DNA of 64,000 nt from Dyadobacter sp. Leaf189 (lineage in GTDB: Bacteria > Bacteroidota > Bacteroidia > Cytophagales > Spirosomataceae). Positions 25,968 to 34,537 of the stretch are shown here, piece by piece; position 1 is the first letter of the stretch; every line of letters starts with the position of its first letter. Location: NCBI RefSeq assembly GCF_001424405.1, contig NZ_LMPS01000001.1, forward strand, positions 1,485,999-1,549,998. The letters run 5' to 3'. Both the position numbers and the translations under genes were made by a program. The notes under the pieces are model-generated. The model was given only the letters and a program-made list of their open reading frames with translations. It did no database searches and was not told the DNA's origin.

Positions 25968-27113
25968 TTAAATAGTTACCCAAGACTGCGCTCTGTTGCT
26001 TTCAAGTATCTTCTCACAAATCAATAATTCCCGGTATCCGTCTGCGAAGGTTGGGAATGTTGGGTTTTCTGGTTGTTTGCCTGCGGCGATGGCTGCGTAT
26101 ACCTCTTTGAACATTTGCTTTGAAGTATCAGGGAAGCCTTCGTTGTGCCCGCCAGGGAATGTAATTGTTGAGCGCACATCTTCATTCACAAGAGAAGGAT
26201 CGCGCATCAGGATTTCATTGCTCTTGTCACGGTTACCGATCCACATTTCGTTCGGCGACTCTGAGCACCAGCTGAACGTTTTCTTGGATCCGGCAATTTC
26301 AAGCGCCATTCTGTTTTTCCGGCCCGCTGAAACCTGTGATACCGTAATTACCCCTTTGCTTCCGTTGTCAAAACGCAGCAAAACGTTTGCGTGGTCTTCC
26401 GTATTAATAGGTACATCGGCATAATCCTCAGGCTGCAGCATTTTGCCTGAATACGTTTCCACCGGTTTAAGCGGCTTTTTACGTGTTTTGTGAATGGTAT
26501 TGAAGTCCGCCATTACTGAAACCGTTTTCAGGCCGGTAATGTATTCCAGAATGTCCATCAGGTGAGAGCCGATATCTGCAATCGCACGGGAATCGCCTGA
26601 TTTGTCTGGTTCGAGGCGCCAGTTGTAGTCGGTTTCGTAGAAAAGCCAGTCCTGCAGATAAGATCCTATGAATGAATAAATCTCACCCAGCTCGCCTTTT
26701 TCGCGCATGGATTTCATCTGACGTGCCAGCGGATAGTAGCGCAGGTTGAAGTGTACAGCATTCACCAGTCCGGTTTCAGCAGCAAGCTTTACCAGCTCTT
26801 CGGCTTCGGCAAGGTCTTTGGCAAGTGGTTTTTCACAAATTACATGTTTTCCAGCGAGCAATGCAGCTTTCGATTGTGAGTAGTGCAGGAAGTTGGGCGT
26901 ACAGATATGTATTGCCTGAATGTCATCCTGTTTCAAAAGGTCTTCGAAAGTATAGGAACGTTCGATTCCGAGTGCGTCTGCTTTTTGAGCGGCCAGTTCA
27001 GCCGTTACTTCGCAAAGCGCTGCTACTTCAACATTAGGAAGGCGTCGCAGCGCTTCAATGTGCGCCGGGCCGATGAAACCTGTGCCGACAACGCCGACTT
27101 TGATTTTATTCAT
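25968..27113 (-). CDS. Gfo/Idh/MocA family oxidoreductase (first paralogue)
   Basis: A 381-residue NAD(P)-dependent sugar oxidoreductase. The Rossmann motif VVGTGFIGPAHIEAL opens the protein, the EKP catalytic motif is VICEKPLAKDLAEA, and the C-terminal half carries the family beta-sheet with DIGSHLMDILEYITG (catalytic-type Asp and His). Members oxidise or reduce a hydroxyl on pyranoses, inositols or amino sugars. It has no Tat or Sec signal. It sits between the isomerase and a second, divergent paralogue of identical length, suggesting sequential oxidation and reduction steps in one pathway. Confidence 0.9.
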   Translation of the reverse strand: MNKIKVGVVGTGFIGPAHIEALRRLPNVEVAALCEVTAELAAQKADALGIERSYTFEDLLKQDDIQAIHICTPNFLHYSQSKAALLAGKHVICEKPLAKDLAEAEELVKLAAETGLVNAVHFNLRYYPLARQMKSMREKGELGEIYSFIGSYLQDWLFYETDYNWRLEPDKSGDSRAIADIGSHLMDILEYITGLKTVSVMADFNTIHKTRKKPLKPVETYSGKMLQPEDYADVPINTEDHANVLLRFDNGSKGVITVSQVSAGRKNRMALEIAGSKKTFSWCSESPNEMWIGNRDKSNEILMRDPSLVNEDVRSTITFPGGHNEGFPDTSKQMFKEVYAAIAAGKQPENPTFPTFADGYRELLICEKILESNRAQSWVTI

Positions 27114-27195
27114 AAACGGGTATGGATAATAGGTGAGAAAACAGTCCGCCGGAGCGGGTTGGGGATTTAAGGTTAAAAATAATGTTTAATGCAGG

Positions 27196-28341
27196 TCAGA
27201 AGTCAGTCCACTTGGTGTCCGTCTGATTGGAGGCAATGACAGTGTCAATGAACTTCATTCCTCTCAAACCATCCTGCGCAGTCGGGAAGTCGTATACCGG
27301 ATCGACTTTGCGGCCCTCCCAATAAGCCCGCAAATGCAATGCAAAATTGCGGTAGAGGTTGGCAAATGCCTCGAAGTAACCTTCCGGGTGGCCTGCGGGA
27401 ATGCGCGTATGCACCTGGGCAGCTTTTGAAAGATTTCCTACGCCCGTGCGGATAATGCGTGCGCCCTGATTGGTTTTGTGGATCAATGTATTGGGGTCCA
27501 GCTGCTTCCATTGCAAGCCGCCGGTTTCGCCGTACACGCGGATATTAAGGTCGTTTTCTTCTCCGTTGGCGATCTGGCTGTTTTGCAGGATCCCTTTCGC
27601 GCCGTTGTTAAAGCGGAGGAGAATATTGGCGTCATCATCCAGCAGGCGACCTTCTACAAAAATGGTCAGGTCGGCGCAAAGCTGCGTGATTTTTAGTCCG
27701 GTAATGTATTCTGCGAGGTTTTCGGCGTGCGTTCCGATGTCGCCTAAGCCGCCGGCTGCACCGGAGCGTTTTGGGTCGGTACGCCAGGCAGCCTGCTTGT
27801 TTCCGGTCACTTCTACCAGTGTAGCCAGCCAGCCCTGCGGATATTCCACAATTACTTTCCTGATTTCGCCGATAGCACCCGACCTAATCATCTCGCGGGC
27901 TTCTTTCACCATCGGGTAACCGGTGTAGTTGTGGGTCAGACAGAAGATCAGGCCGGTTTTTTCAACCAATGCAACAATCTCTTCTGCTTCCTTAGTATTT
28001 AATGTAATCGGTTTATCGCAAACGACGTGAAAACCATTTTCAAGGGCAAGTTTGGCAGGGGAGTAGTGAACGTGATTGGGGGTAACGATTGCAACGAAAT
28101 CCATTCGCTCTCCTTCCGGAAGCTGCTTTTCCTTCGCAATCATTTCTTCAAAATCATTATAAATCCGGTCCTCCGGTAAGTACAATGCTCTTCCTGACTC
28201 TTTTGACTTCAATGGGTCGGAGCTGAAAGCGCCGCAGACAAGTTCAATTTCTCCATCCATGATCGCTGCACGGCGATGTACCCCGCCAATAAACGCGTCC
28301 AGGGAACCACCTACCATGCCCATTCTGATCTTTCTTGACAT
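27196..28341 (-). CDS. Gfo/Idh/MocA family oxidoreductase (second paralogue)
   Basis: A 381-residue oxidoreductase, clearly divergent from its neighbour. The nucleotide motif is MVGGSLDAFIGGVHRRAAI, a less usual variant with GGS in place of GxG; the catalytic lysine motif is VVCDKPITLN, and GDIGTHAENLAEYITG carries the active-site Asp/His. It leads the three-gene minus-strand operon, with a -7 box and a dyad upstream, and faces the MFS permease gene across a 231-bp gap. The pairing of two family members with a TIM-barrel enzyme is a recurrent Bacteroidota sugar-pathway arrangement. Confidence 0.9.
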   Translation of the reverse strand: MSRKIRMGMVGGSLDAFIGGVHRRAAIMDGEIELVCGAFSSDPLKSKESGRALYLPEDRIYNDFEEMIAKEKQLPEGERMDFVAIVTPNHVHYSPAKLALENGFHVVCDKPITLNTKEAEEIVALVEKTGLIFCLTHNYTGYPMVKEAREMIRSGAIGEIRKVIVEYPQGWLATLVEVTGNKQAAWRTDPKRSGAAGGLGDIGTHAENLAEYITGLKITQLCADLTIFVEGRLLDDDANILLRFNNGAKGILQNSQIANGEENDLNIRVYGETGGLQWKQLDPNTLIHKTNQGARIIRTGVGNLSKAAQVHTRIPAGHPEGYFEAFANLYRNFALHLRAYWEGRKVDPVYDFPTAQDGLRGMKFIDTVIASNQTDTKWTDF

Positions 28342-28383
28342 TCCAGTTGGTTTAAAGTTTTGAAAAGATTTTAAAGGTATAAA

Positions 28384-28401
28384 GAGTAGTATATATCACT
28401 C
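28384..28401. promoter_or_regulatory. Candidate operator dyad in the divergent sugar promoter region
   Basis: GAGTAGTATATATCACTC is an imperfect palindrome with seven paired positions of nine. It falls just after the predicted transcription start of the minus-strand oxidoreductase operon, a typical repressor position. No regulator gene lies in the cluster. Confidence 0.35.
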
Positions 28402-28411
28402 TTACTTCTTA

Positions 28412-28419
28412 CAAATATA
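28412..28419 (-). promoter_or_regulatory. -7 promoter element of the oxidoreductase/isomerase operon
   Basis: Minus-strand TATATTTG matches the Bacteroidota TAnnTTTG box exactly. It predicts a start near 28406 and a leader of about 65 nt. No clear -33 element was seen at normal spacing. Confidence 0.5.
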
Positions 28420-28572
28420 ATTTTAACAGTCAAAAAACACCCCCGAAAGCCTGTTAAAACCAGTAGAATCGCCGTTAATTTGTTTTTTCTGTGAAAATCT
28501 TAAATTAAAACTTTAAGGCAGACCGTTTTCAAAAAAACCATCTAATTCAAATAATCAAACCCTTTTAGTCTT

Positions 28573-29823
28573 ATGACTCAAACTGTTAACAGCAGCAGGT
28601 TATTCAACGCCAGTTGTCTTGCCATCATTACAACGGCCTTTTCATTCAGTATAAGAGCAGGTATCCTCCCGCAATTAGGCACTGAATTTGGCCTTACCGC
28701 CGAGCAGTTGGGCTTTATTAACTCCATGTTCTTCTTCGGGTTTCCAATCTCGATGGTCATAGGAGGTATCGTGTACCACACCATCGGACCGAAAATTATC
28801 ATGCAGGTGGCCGTTGTGGCTCACACGCTTGGTATCCTGCTGACTATCTATGCAGGCGGCTACACAGGTCTTTTGGTGTCTACATTCTTTATCGGGTTTG
28901 GAAACGGCTGTACAGAAGCGGCTTGTAACCCGATGATCGCGGATATGTATTCTTCAAACAAGCTGAACAAAATGCTTGGCCGCTTTCACATGTGGTTCCC
29001 AGGTGGGATTGTACTCGGAAGTTTGATCTCGAAATTTATGACAGATGCAGGTGCATCATGGCAGACTCAGATCTGGGTATTGATGATCCCAACCGTTATT
29101 TACGCATTCCTTTTCCTTGGTCAGGCTTTCCCAAGACCAAAAGTGGAAGGTGTAACTTCACTTGCGAAAAACTTCCAGGCGATGCTTACTCCTTTATATA
29201 TCTTCATTTTCTGCTGCATGGCACTTACTGCGATCACAGAATTTGGTCCTAACCAGTGGGTTAACGTGGTATTGAGTAACAGTGGAGCAGATCCAATGCT
29301 GGTATTGGCATTGACATTCGGTGTGATGACGATCGGCCGACTTTTCACAGGCCCTGTTGTTGATTTGGTTGGACAAACAGGTATTCTGCTTTTCGGAGCG
29401 GTTCTGGCAGCTATCGGTATCTACATGTTTAGCACAGTAACCGGCCCGATCGCCTATTTCGCAGCTGTGATTTTCGGACTTGGTGTATGCTTCAACTGGC
29501 CAACTGTGATCGGTTTCGTAGCGCAACGCGTTCCATTGAGCGGTGCACTTGGAATGTCCATCATCGGTGGGGTAGGTATGTTGTCTACTTCAATCTTCCA
29601 GCCTTTCATTGGTCGCTGGATCGACTCAGCGCATGCTGAATATTCGGCACAAGGTCTTACAGGCCCTGCATTGGAGCTGGCGGCAGGCCAGGCTACATTG
29701 TCTACCATGCTTACTTTCCCGATCATCCTCATCGTCGCATTCGCGATACTGTGGTTCTGGGCGGGGAACCCGAGAGCAAGTGCAATGGACGAAAAAGTCG
29801 TTGCTGAGCAGCCTCAGTTGTAA
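28573..29823 (+). CDS. MFS transporter, probable sugar permease
   Basis: A 416-residue major facilitator protein with about 12 hydrophobic helices. The first helix region is FNASCLAIITTAFSFSIRAGI; the motif around helices 2-3 (GGIVYHTIGPKIIM) is a degenerate form of the MFS loop motif. It is divergent from the Gfo/Idh/MocA-isomerase operon and shares its 231-bp promoter region, so it probably imports the sugar that operon processes. It ends at a strong bidirectional terminator. Substrate unproven. Confidence 0.87.
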   Translation: MTQTVNSSRLFNASCLAIITTAFSFSIRAGILPQLGTEFGLTAEQLGFINSMFFFGFPISMVIGGIVYHTIGPKIIMQVAVVAHTLGILLTIYAGGYTGLLVSTFFIGFGNGCTEAACNPMIADMYSSNKLNKMLGRFHMWFPGGIVLGSLISKFMTDAGASWQTQIWVLMIPTVIYAFLFLGQAFPRPKVEGVTSLAKNFQAMLTPLYIFIFCCMALTAITEFGPNQWVNVVLSNSGADPMLVLALTFGVMTIGRLFTGPVVDLVGQTGILLFGAVLAAIGIYMFSTVTGPIAYFAAVIFGLGVCFNWPTVIGFVAQRVPLSGALGMSIIGGVGMLSTSIFQPFIGRWIDSAHAEYSAQGLTGPALELAAGQATLSTMLTFPIILIVAFAILWFWAGNPRASAMDEKVVAEQPQL

Positions 29824-29836
29824 GGTCAGCTTAATA

Positions 29837-29884
29837 GCATGAAAAAAGCGTCAGGCAGTTATCTGCCTGACGCTTTTTTCATGC
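29837..29884. terminator. Bidirectional terminator between the MFS gene and mutS2
   Basis: A perfect 22-bp inverted repeat (GCATGAAAAAAGCGTCAGGC and its complement) with a TTAT loop. A- and T-runs within the arms serve both convergent genes. Confidence 0.9.
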
Positions 29885-29892
29885 CGTCTAAC

Positions 29893-32301
29893 CTATTTCA
29901 GTTTCACAATGGTAACCCCCGCGCCGCCACGGTCGGGATGTTCGTCCTGCATTCCTTTTACCTGCGAATAGCCCCTCAAATGGTTTCTCACAAGTGTTCT
30001 CAGGATTCCGTCGCCTTTTCCATGCACGATCCGCAGCTCATCATAACCGAGCATAATTGCATTGTCCATAAACTGGTCCACAAGCCCCAGCGCTTCTTCT
30101 CCGCGTTTGCCGCGCATATCCAGGTTGAAGCTGAAATTGAGCATGCGCTCATTCAAATCAACTCCTTTGGCAGTGGATTTCAGCTTCTTTTCGCCTGTGG
30201 CCGCTTTGTAGGTCTTGTTGGAAACCTTTTCGAGACGGTTCAGCTTTACATTCGATTTCAAATCCCCGATCCTGATCTCAGCATCTTTACCTTTTACAGC
30301 CAGTACCTCGCCAATAGCAGTCTGCCCGAGAATGCGCACGTAACTTCCCGGCACGATTTCGCCGCCTTCCGGCTCGTATATCTCCTCTGCCGGCGCTGTC
30401 TCTTTTACTTCTTCCAGCGCCAGGTTTTTCTTGCCAAAAGTTTCAAGTTCGCTTCGGACGGATTTCGTCTTCTCTTTCTCTGCTTTATTCTCCTTGATTT
30501 CCCGAATGGTATTCTCGATCAGCTGATTTGCATCAGTTAGCAGGTTTTTCGCTTTTTGCTTTGCCTCGTTTACAATCTTTTTCTCATTGTTTTCAAGACG
30601 TTCTTTCAAAGTAGTATAGTCTGCCAGCTGCTTGGCCAGCTTCCTTTCCTTGATCCCGATTTCAATGTTCTTCTCCGAAAACACTTTGCGTTCAATGTCG
30701 AGCTCTTTCAAAAGCTTCTCAAAGTTAACCTGCTGCTTGCCGAGCTTGTCTTTGGCGCGGTTTACCACAGATTCCGGTAGCCCGATCTTCGATGCAATTT
30801 CAAATGCAAACGAACTGCCGGGACGGCCAATTTCCAGTTGATAAAGTGGTTCCAGGTGCTCTCCATCAAACCGCATTGCGCCATTCACGAGCCCCTCGGT
30901 TTTGTCGGCGAGTACTTTCAGGTTTGTATAATGTGTGTTAATCACGCCATAAGCGCTCGATTTTACGAGGTTTTCCAGGATAGACTCCGCGATTGCGCCG
31001 CCCAGTCCCGGCTCGGTACCCGTTCCGAACTCGTCAATGAGGAATAAGGTACGCCGGTTTGCGGTTGTCAGGAAGTAACGCATGTTCGTTAAATGGGAAC
31101 TGTACGTACTCAGGTCATTTTCCAGCGATTGTTCGTCGCCTATATCAATGAAGATATTTTGGAAAAATCCCATGGATGAACCTTCGTCGACAGGTACCAG
31201 CAAGCCGCATTGGAACATATATTGAATAAGTCCCACTGTTTTTAAAGACACAGACTTACCTCCCGCATTCGGTCCCGAAACGATCAGTATCCTTTGCTTC
31301 TCACTCAGTTCAATGTTCAGCGGCACTACTTTCTTGCCTTGTTTTTGGAAAGACAAATGCAGCAGCGGGTGACGGGCATTTCGCCAGTCTATAAACTGTT
31401 TGTTGGTAAAAGGCGGATTGATCGCGCTCATTTCAGCGGCCAGTTTGGCTTTAGCCCGCAGAAAGTCCATTAACCCGAGAAAACCATAGGCTTTTTGGAG
31501 ATCCGGAACAAAAGGTCGCAGCTGACTGGTCAGTTCAAGCAATATCCGGTTGACCTCGCGCCGTTCTTCATATTCCAGCTCGCGGATCTCATTATTGGAT
31601 TCAAAAACGTCCGTAGGTTCAATGAAAACGGTTTGTCCGGTGGCGGATTCATCGTGGATAAATCCCTTCAGCTTCCTTTTATGCTCGGCCGCCACAGGAA
31701 TAACCATTCTTCCGTTCCGCACCGTAAGTGAAACATCGTCACCGATCCAGCCGCTGCTCCGAGCCGATTTCAGGATTGTATCAAGCTTTTTACGGATTCC
31801 TGCCTGCTCCGAAATTAGTCTTTTTCGGATGCGTGACAGTTCGCTGGAAGCAGAATCGCGGATTTGTCCGCGGTCATCAATAATGCGGTCGATAGCGTCA
31901 GTGATCGATTTGTCGACTTTGATAGTCCTGGCGTACTCGCCCAAAATAGGGTAGGAGTCGGGCTCCTGGCTTTCAAAGAAGCGCTGACAAAGCTTGATCG
32001 TGAGCAATGAAACTTTAAGGTCAGAAAACTCGGCCTGTGTCAGCAACATTCCTTCGATTGCGGCGCGTTTGAGATAAGGTGTCGCGTCTATATAGTTCTG
32101 GGAAGGAAAATTCTCTCCGATTTCCAGGATACGCTGCATCTCCGCCGTCTGGCTGACGAGCTTTTCTACCAAAGTAAAATTCTCCGAAAACTTGATCTTT
32201 TCCACAAAAGCTTGTCCCAGCGGACTGATACAAGCCTCCTTCAATCGCTCCCGAAGGTTATCAAAACCTAATTTTTGTTCTAGTGTATTGGGGTAAAGCA
32301 T
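29893..32301 (-). CDS. mutS2: MutS2 family ATPase/endonuclease
   Basis: An 802-residue MutS2. Residues 1-300 form the MutS-like core and clamp; the ATPase carries Walker A GPNAGGKS at 343-350 and Walker B LFLIDEFGTGTEP. A long coiled coil (about 520-630) follows, and the C-terminal Smr nuclease domain (about 725-802) has LDMRGKRGEEAL and IVHGKGDGILR. MutS2 restrains homologous recombination and, in some bacteria, rescues collided ribosomes. The mismatch-reading N-terminal domain of MutS is absent, as expected. The ATG at 32301 is preceded directly by an array of 7-bp repeats. Confidence 0.95.
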   Translation of the reverse strand: MLYPNTLEQKLGFDNLRERLKEACISPLGQAFVEKIKFSENFTLVEKLVSQTAEMQRILEIGENFPSQNYIDATPYLKRAAIEGMLLTQAEFSDLKVSLLTIKLCQRFFESQEPDSYPILGEYARTIKVDKSITDAIDRIIDDRGQIRDSASSELSRIRKRLISEQAGIRKKLDTILKSARSSGWIGDDVSLTVRNGRMVIPVAAEHKRKLKGFIHDESATGQTVFIEPTDVFESNNEIRELEYEERREVNRILLELTSQLRPFVPDLQKAYGFLGLMDFLRAKAKLAAEMSAINPPFTNKQFIDWRNARHPLLHLSFQKQGKKVVPLNIELSEKQRILIVSGPNAGGKSVSLKTVGLIQYMFQCGLLVPVDEGSSMGFFQNIFIDIGDEQSLENDLSTYSSHLTNMRYFLTTANRRTLFLIDEFGTGTEPGLGGAIAESILENLVKSSAYGVINTHYTNLKVLADKTEGLVNGAMRFDGEHLEPLYQLEIGRPGSSFAFEIASKIGLPESVVNRAKDKLGKQQVNFEKLLKELDIERKVFSEKNIEIGIKERKLAKQLADYTTLKERLENNEKKIVNEAKQKAKNLLTDANQLIENTIREIKENKAEKEKTKSVRSELETFGKKNLALEEVKETAPAEEIYEPEGGEIVPGSYVRILGQTAIGEVLAVKGKDAEIRIGDLKSNVKLNRLEKVSNKTYKAATGEKKLKSTAKGVDLNERMLNFSFNLDMRGKRGEEALGLVDQFMDNAIMLGYDELRIVHGKGDGILRTLVRNHLRGYSQVKGMQDEHPDRGGAGVTIVKLK

Positions 32302-32302
32302 T

Positions 32303-32470
32303 ATTTGGCTTTCGGCGTTCAGCTTTCGGCTTTCGGCCTTTTTTAGTTAAAGATGGAAGTGGTGGCTTGTGAGTACTTCGGTTTTCGGCAATCGGCTTTC
32401 GGCTTTTTGGTTTATTGCTTGCCGGTTTTAATTCGCAGAGCAAAGGTCTGATTGCCGACGGCCGACAGCC
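32303..32470. repeat. Heptanucleotide repeat region upstream of mutS2
   Basis: Tandem 7-bp units with consensus TTTCGGC fill parts of this gap. Five units occupy 32303-32337, one base upstream of the mutS2 start codon. Four more are at 32376-32403. A shorter pair in inverted orientation (GCCGACG, GCCGACA) is at 32454-32467, against the stop of the neighbouring gene. The inverted arrangement at the two ends makes it look like a small non-coding repeat element. Related units lie beside ccmB. Confidence 0.7.
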
Positions 32471-32989
32471 CTAAAATATCCCCCTGATCTCCTCTTTCAG
32501 CACTTTCAATGCATGTGAGGCTGGCTGTACTTCTTTTTCGATTACGTGTGAAAAGATTTTTTTAGCCAGGTCAGAAGGTGGGGCTTCTGCTGGTACTTCG
32601 GTGGCTGCCTGGTTGATAACCGCAACGGTTTCGTTCATTGCATTGGTGATCTGTTCCCAGGCGTGTGTACTCATATATAGCTGCTGCGCCACGTTGTGAT
32701 TGTATTCATCCCTGATCTCCTGCAAAAGGACCTGCTGCAATTCCAGCGCGCTCATTGCCGAAGGTACCAGTCTCAATAACAAATTACTAGGCGTGATACG
32801 TTCAAGAAAGAGGCACATGCGCTCGTAAGCCTGCAATCTCAGGGGAAGGGTGATTTCGACGTTTTTGCTTCTGATATCCAGTTTCTTGTTTTGAAAAATC
32901 TTGTCTGCAACTGTCGTGACGGTCATGTAAATGCCGAACGTAACAATCCCACCAAGTAGCAAAAAGGCCAGTATAAGCTGATATTCCAT
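32471..32989 (-). CDS. Uncharacterised membrane-anchored Bacteroidota protein
   Basis: A 172-residue protein with one N-terminal transmembrane helix (about 4-28) and a helical cytoplasmic part. The segment LRLQAYERMCLFLERITPSN is the conserved core of a Bacteroidota family of unknown function (I associate it with DUF7935, not certain). A perfect -7 box is 36 bp upstream of its ATG. It lies upstream of mutS2 on the same strand, separated by the heptad-repeat region. No role can be assigned. Confidence 0.75.
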   Translation of the reverse strand: MEYQLILAFLLLGGIVTFGIYMTVTTVADKIFQNKKLDIRSKNVEITLPLRLQAYERMCLFLERITPSNLLLRLVPSAMSALELQQVLLQEIRDEYNHNVAQQLYMSTHAWEQITNAMNETVAVINQAATEVPAEAPPSDLAKKIFSHVIEKEVQPASHALKVLKEEIRGIF

Positions 32990-33024
32990 ATTCTAATGTT
33001 AATTTTCGATCCAAAAACGAATTG

Positions 33025-33032
33025 CAAAATTA
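33025..33032 (-). promoter_or_regulatory. -7 promoter element of the membrane protein gene
   Basis: Minus-strand TAATTTTG matches TAnnTTTG exactly and predicts a start near 33019, about 30 nt before the ATG at 32989. No clear -33 element. Confidence 0.45.
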
Positions 33033-33129
33033 GCGGATTGCCAGAATAAGCGGATATTTATTTAAGGTCGCGAAATGGAACGGGGATCGCCGCTGTTTAG
33101 TTTTTATCCGAACGAGTATCTGCATTCAA

Positions 33130-33432
33130 ATGGAAAGTCCGATTCAACTTACAGAAAACGCAAGGCTGGAAATAAAATCTACACTGGAAGCAAACAAGAT
33201 TCCTGACACCTACGGACTGCGGGTAGGATTGCGCGGCGGCGCGTGCAGCGGCACTTTTCTGCTCGGATTTGACACTGCAACCGAGTTTGACCAGACTTAC
33301 CTCGTGGAAGGAATCAAGGTAATCATAGACCGCCGCCACCTGATGTACGTGATCGGAGTATCGGTTGATTATGAAGAGGGCGTGAACGGCAGCGGCTATA
33401 CGGTTTCAGCCAACGAAAGAAACATGAAGTAA
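33130..33432 (+). CDS. IscA/HesB-like protein lacking the C-terminal Cys pair
   Basis: A 100-residue A-type iron-sulfur carrier homologue. The fold-defining segments are present: LTENARLEIK, VGLRGGACSGTFLLGFD, the VIIDRRHLMYVIGVSVDYEEG strand pair and NGSGYTV. Canonical IscA, SufA and ErpA use three cysteines to hold the cluster. Here only Cys39 remains, because the protein ends just where the CGCGxSF tail should begin. It may have lost cluster binding or bind as a dimer through one Cys per chain. No other isc or suf gene is adjacent. The HNH endonuclease gene is convergent 9 bp away. Confidence 0.82.
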   Translation: MESPIQLTENARLEIKSTLEANKIPDTYGLRVGLRGGACSGTFLLGFDTATEFDQTYLVEGIKVIIDRRHLMYVIGVSVDYEEGVNGSGYTVSANERNMK

Positions 33433-33441
33433 GTAAATCAG

Positions 33442-34014
33442 TTATTCTTCGATTGTTACGTGTTTCCAGTTTTCGCCTGAACGGATCCGGTTAAGCTGCG
33501 TATGCGTAATCCCAAATTGCTTCGCAATCATTTTAAGTCGGTTATTGTCATTCTTAAGCAGCTTTTTAATGATACGCACTTTGCTTTCCGTCAACTTGTA
33601 ATTTTTTGTACGTCTTGGGATCACACGGTTAATGAATGCCGGATTTTCGCGGTTATGCTCAATCATTTCAGCCTTCGTAACCCATTTTAGATTCTCGTAG
33701 TAGTTGTTTTGTTTTTCAAAGTCGATGTGTATAACAAAGTTATGCTCTGCATCAGGCTTATCTACAAAGTGCTCAGCTACAAGCTTGTGTACGTATCGAT
33801 TTATTGTTTTTCCTCCCGCAACCCTGATATTCAGCGATCTGTACCCCTGGATAACTGATCCTTTAATGACCACTCCCTCCTTCGGATTGTTCTGAAAGCT
33901 TTTCAGCCTGCCGTAATTAGATACTTCGTAATGAGGAGCGTTCTCGATTTCGTCGAAATTAATTTTTGCCCACTTTTCGTTCCAGAAACTCCGACTTACA
34001 TTTAACTCATTCAT
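33442..34014 (-). CDS. NUMOD4/HNH homing-type endonuclease
   Basis: A 190-residue nuclease of the NUMOD4-HNH type. The NUMOD4 segment is at about 13-45 (WAKINFDEIENAPHYEVSNYG), followed by the HNH core (VHKLVAEHFVDKP then VIHIDFEKQNNYYENLKWVT), with the His, Asn and Asn positions of the family present. The C-terminus (about 137-188) is a DNA-binding helix-turn-helix resembling NUMOD1-type modules. It is free-standing: there is no intron or intein around it. Such genes are selfish or recruited nucleases. Confidence 0.85.
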   Translation of the reverse strand: MNELNVSRSFWNEKWAKINFDEIENAPHYEVSNYGRLKSFQNNPKEGVVIKGSVIQGYRSLNIRVAGGKTINRYVHKLVAEHFVDKPDAEHNFVIHIDFEKQNNYYENLKWVTKAEMIEHNRENPAFINRVIPRRTKNYKLTESKVRIIKKLLKNDNNRLKMIAKQFGITHTQLNRIRSGENWKHVTIEE

Positions 34015-34172
34015 TGTGTTAAGGATATATTATTAGGTTTTTTCAGGTTGCATTTAAATTTGCCGCGTCGGCTTGCTATGCGCTTTGCTGGAAACATTTT
34101 TGCAATCTTTTTCTGTTGCTATAAGTGTGCCTTATCAGGTTTACACATTTACATTCATCAAAAACTATAAAA

Positions 34173-34532
34173 ATGAAACGTACGCTCATCATCGGCGCTA
34201 CCGCCAATCCAACCAGGTACGCATATCTGGCTGCTCAAAAACTCAGGAATTACGGTCACCCGATCTTGTTACTCGGCCGGAGAAAAGGTTCGGCTCTGGG
34301 AGAAGAGATACATCTTGAAAAGACAGACTGGGAAGACGTGGATACCGTTACATTGTACATTAACCCGAGCCACCAGCCTGAATATTACGATTATATTGTC
34401 TCTTTAAAACCCAAACGCGTCATTTTTAACCCTGGTACTGAGAACCCTGAATTTAAAAACATGTTGTTGGATAAAAATATCATACCAATTGAGGGCTGTA
34501 CGCTGGTAATGCTATCAATTGGTCAATATTGA
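34173..34532 (+). CDS. CoA-binding domain protein
   Basis: A 119-residue single-domain protein of the CoA_binding_2 (YccU-like) family, a Rossmann fold that binds CoA or a nucleotide. It begins MKRTLIIGATANPTRYAYLAA and contains VTLYINPSHQPEY, VIFNPGTENPE and IEGCTLVMLSIGQY. The ATG at 34173 starts the fold; an upstream start at 34125 would add an unrelated tail. Function is unknown; it is convergent with fabH, with 5 bp between. Confidence 0.83.
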   Translation: MKRTLIIGATANPTRYAYLAAQKLRNYGHPILLLGRRKGSALGEEIHLEKTDWEDVDTVTLYINPSHQPEYYDYIVSLKPKRVIFNPGTENPEFKNMLLDKNIIPIEGCTLVMLSIGQY

Positions 34533-34537
34533 TTGTA

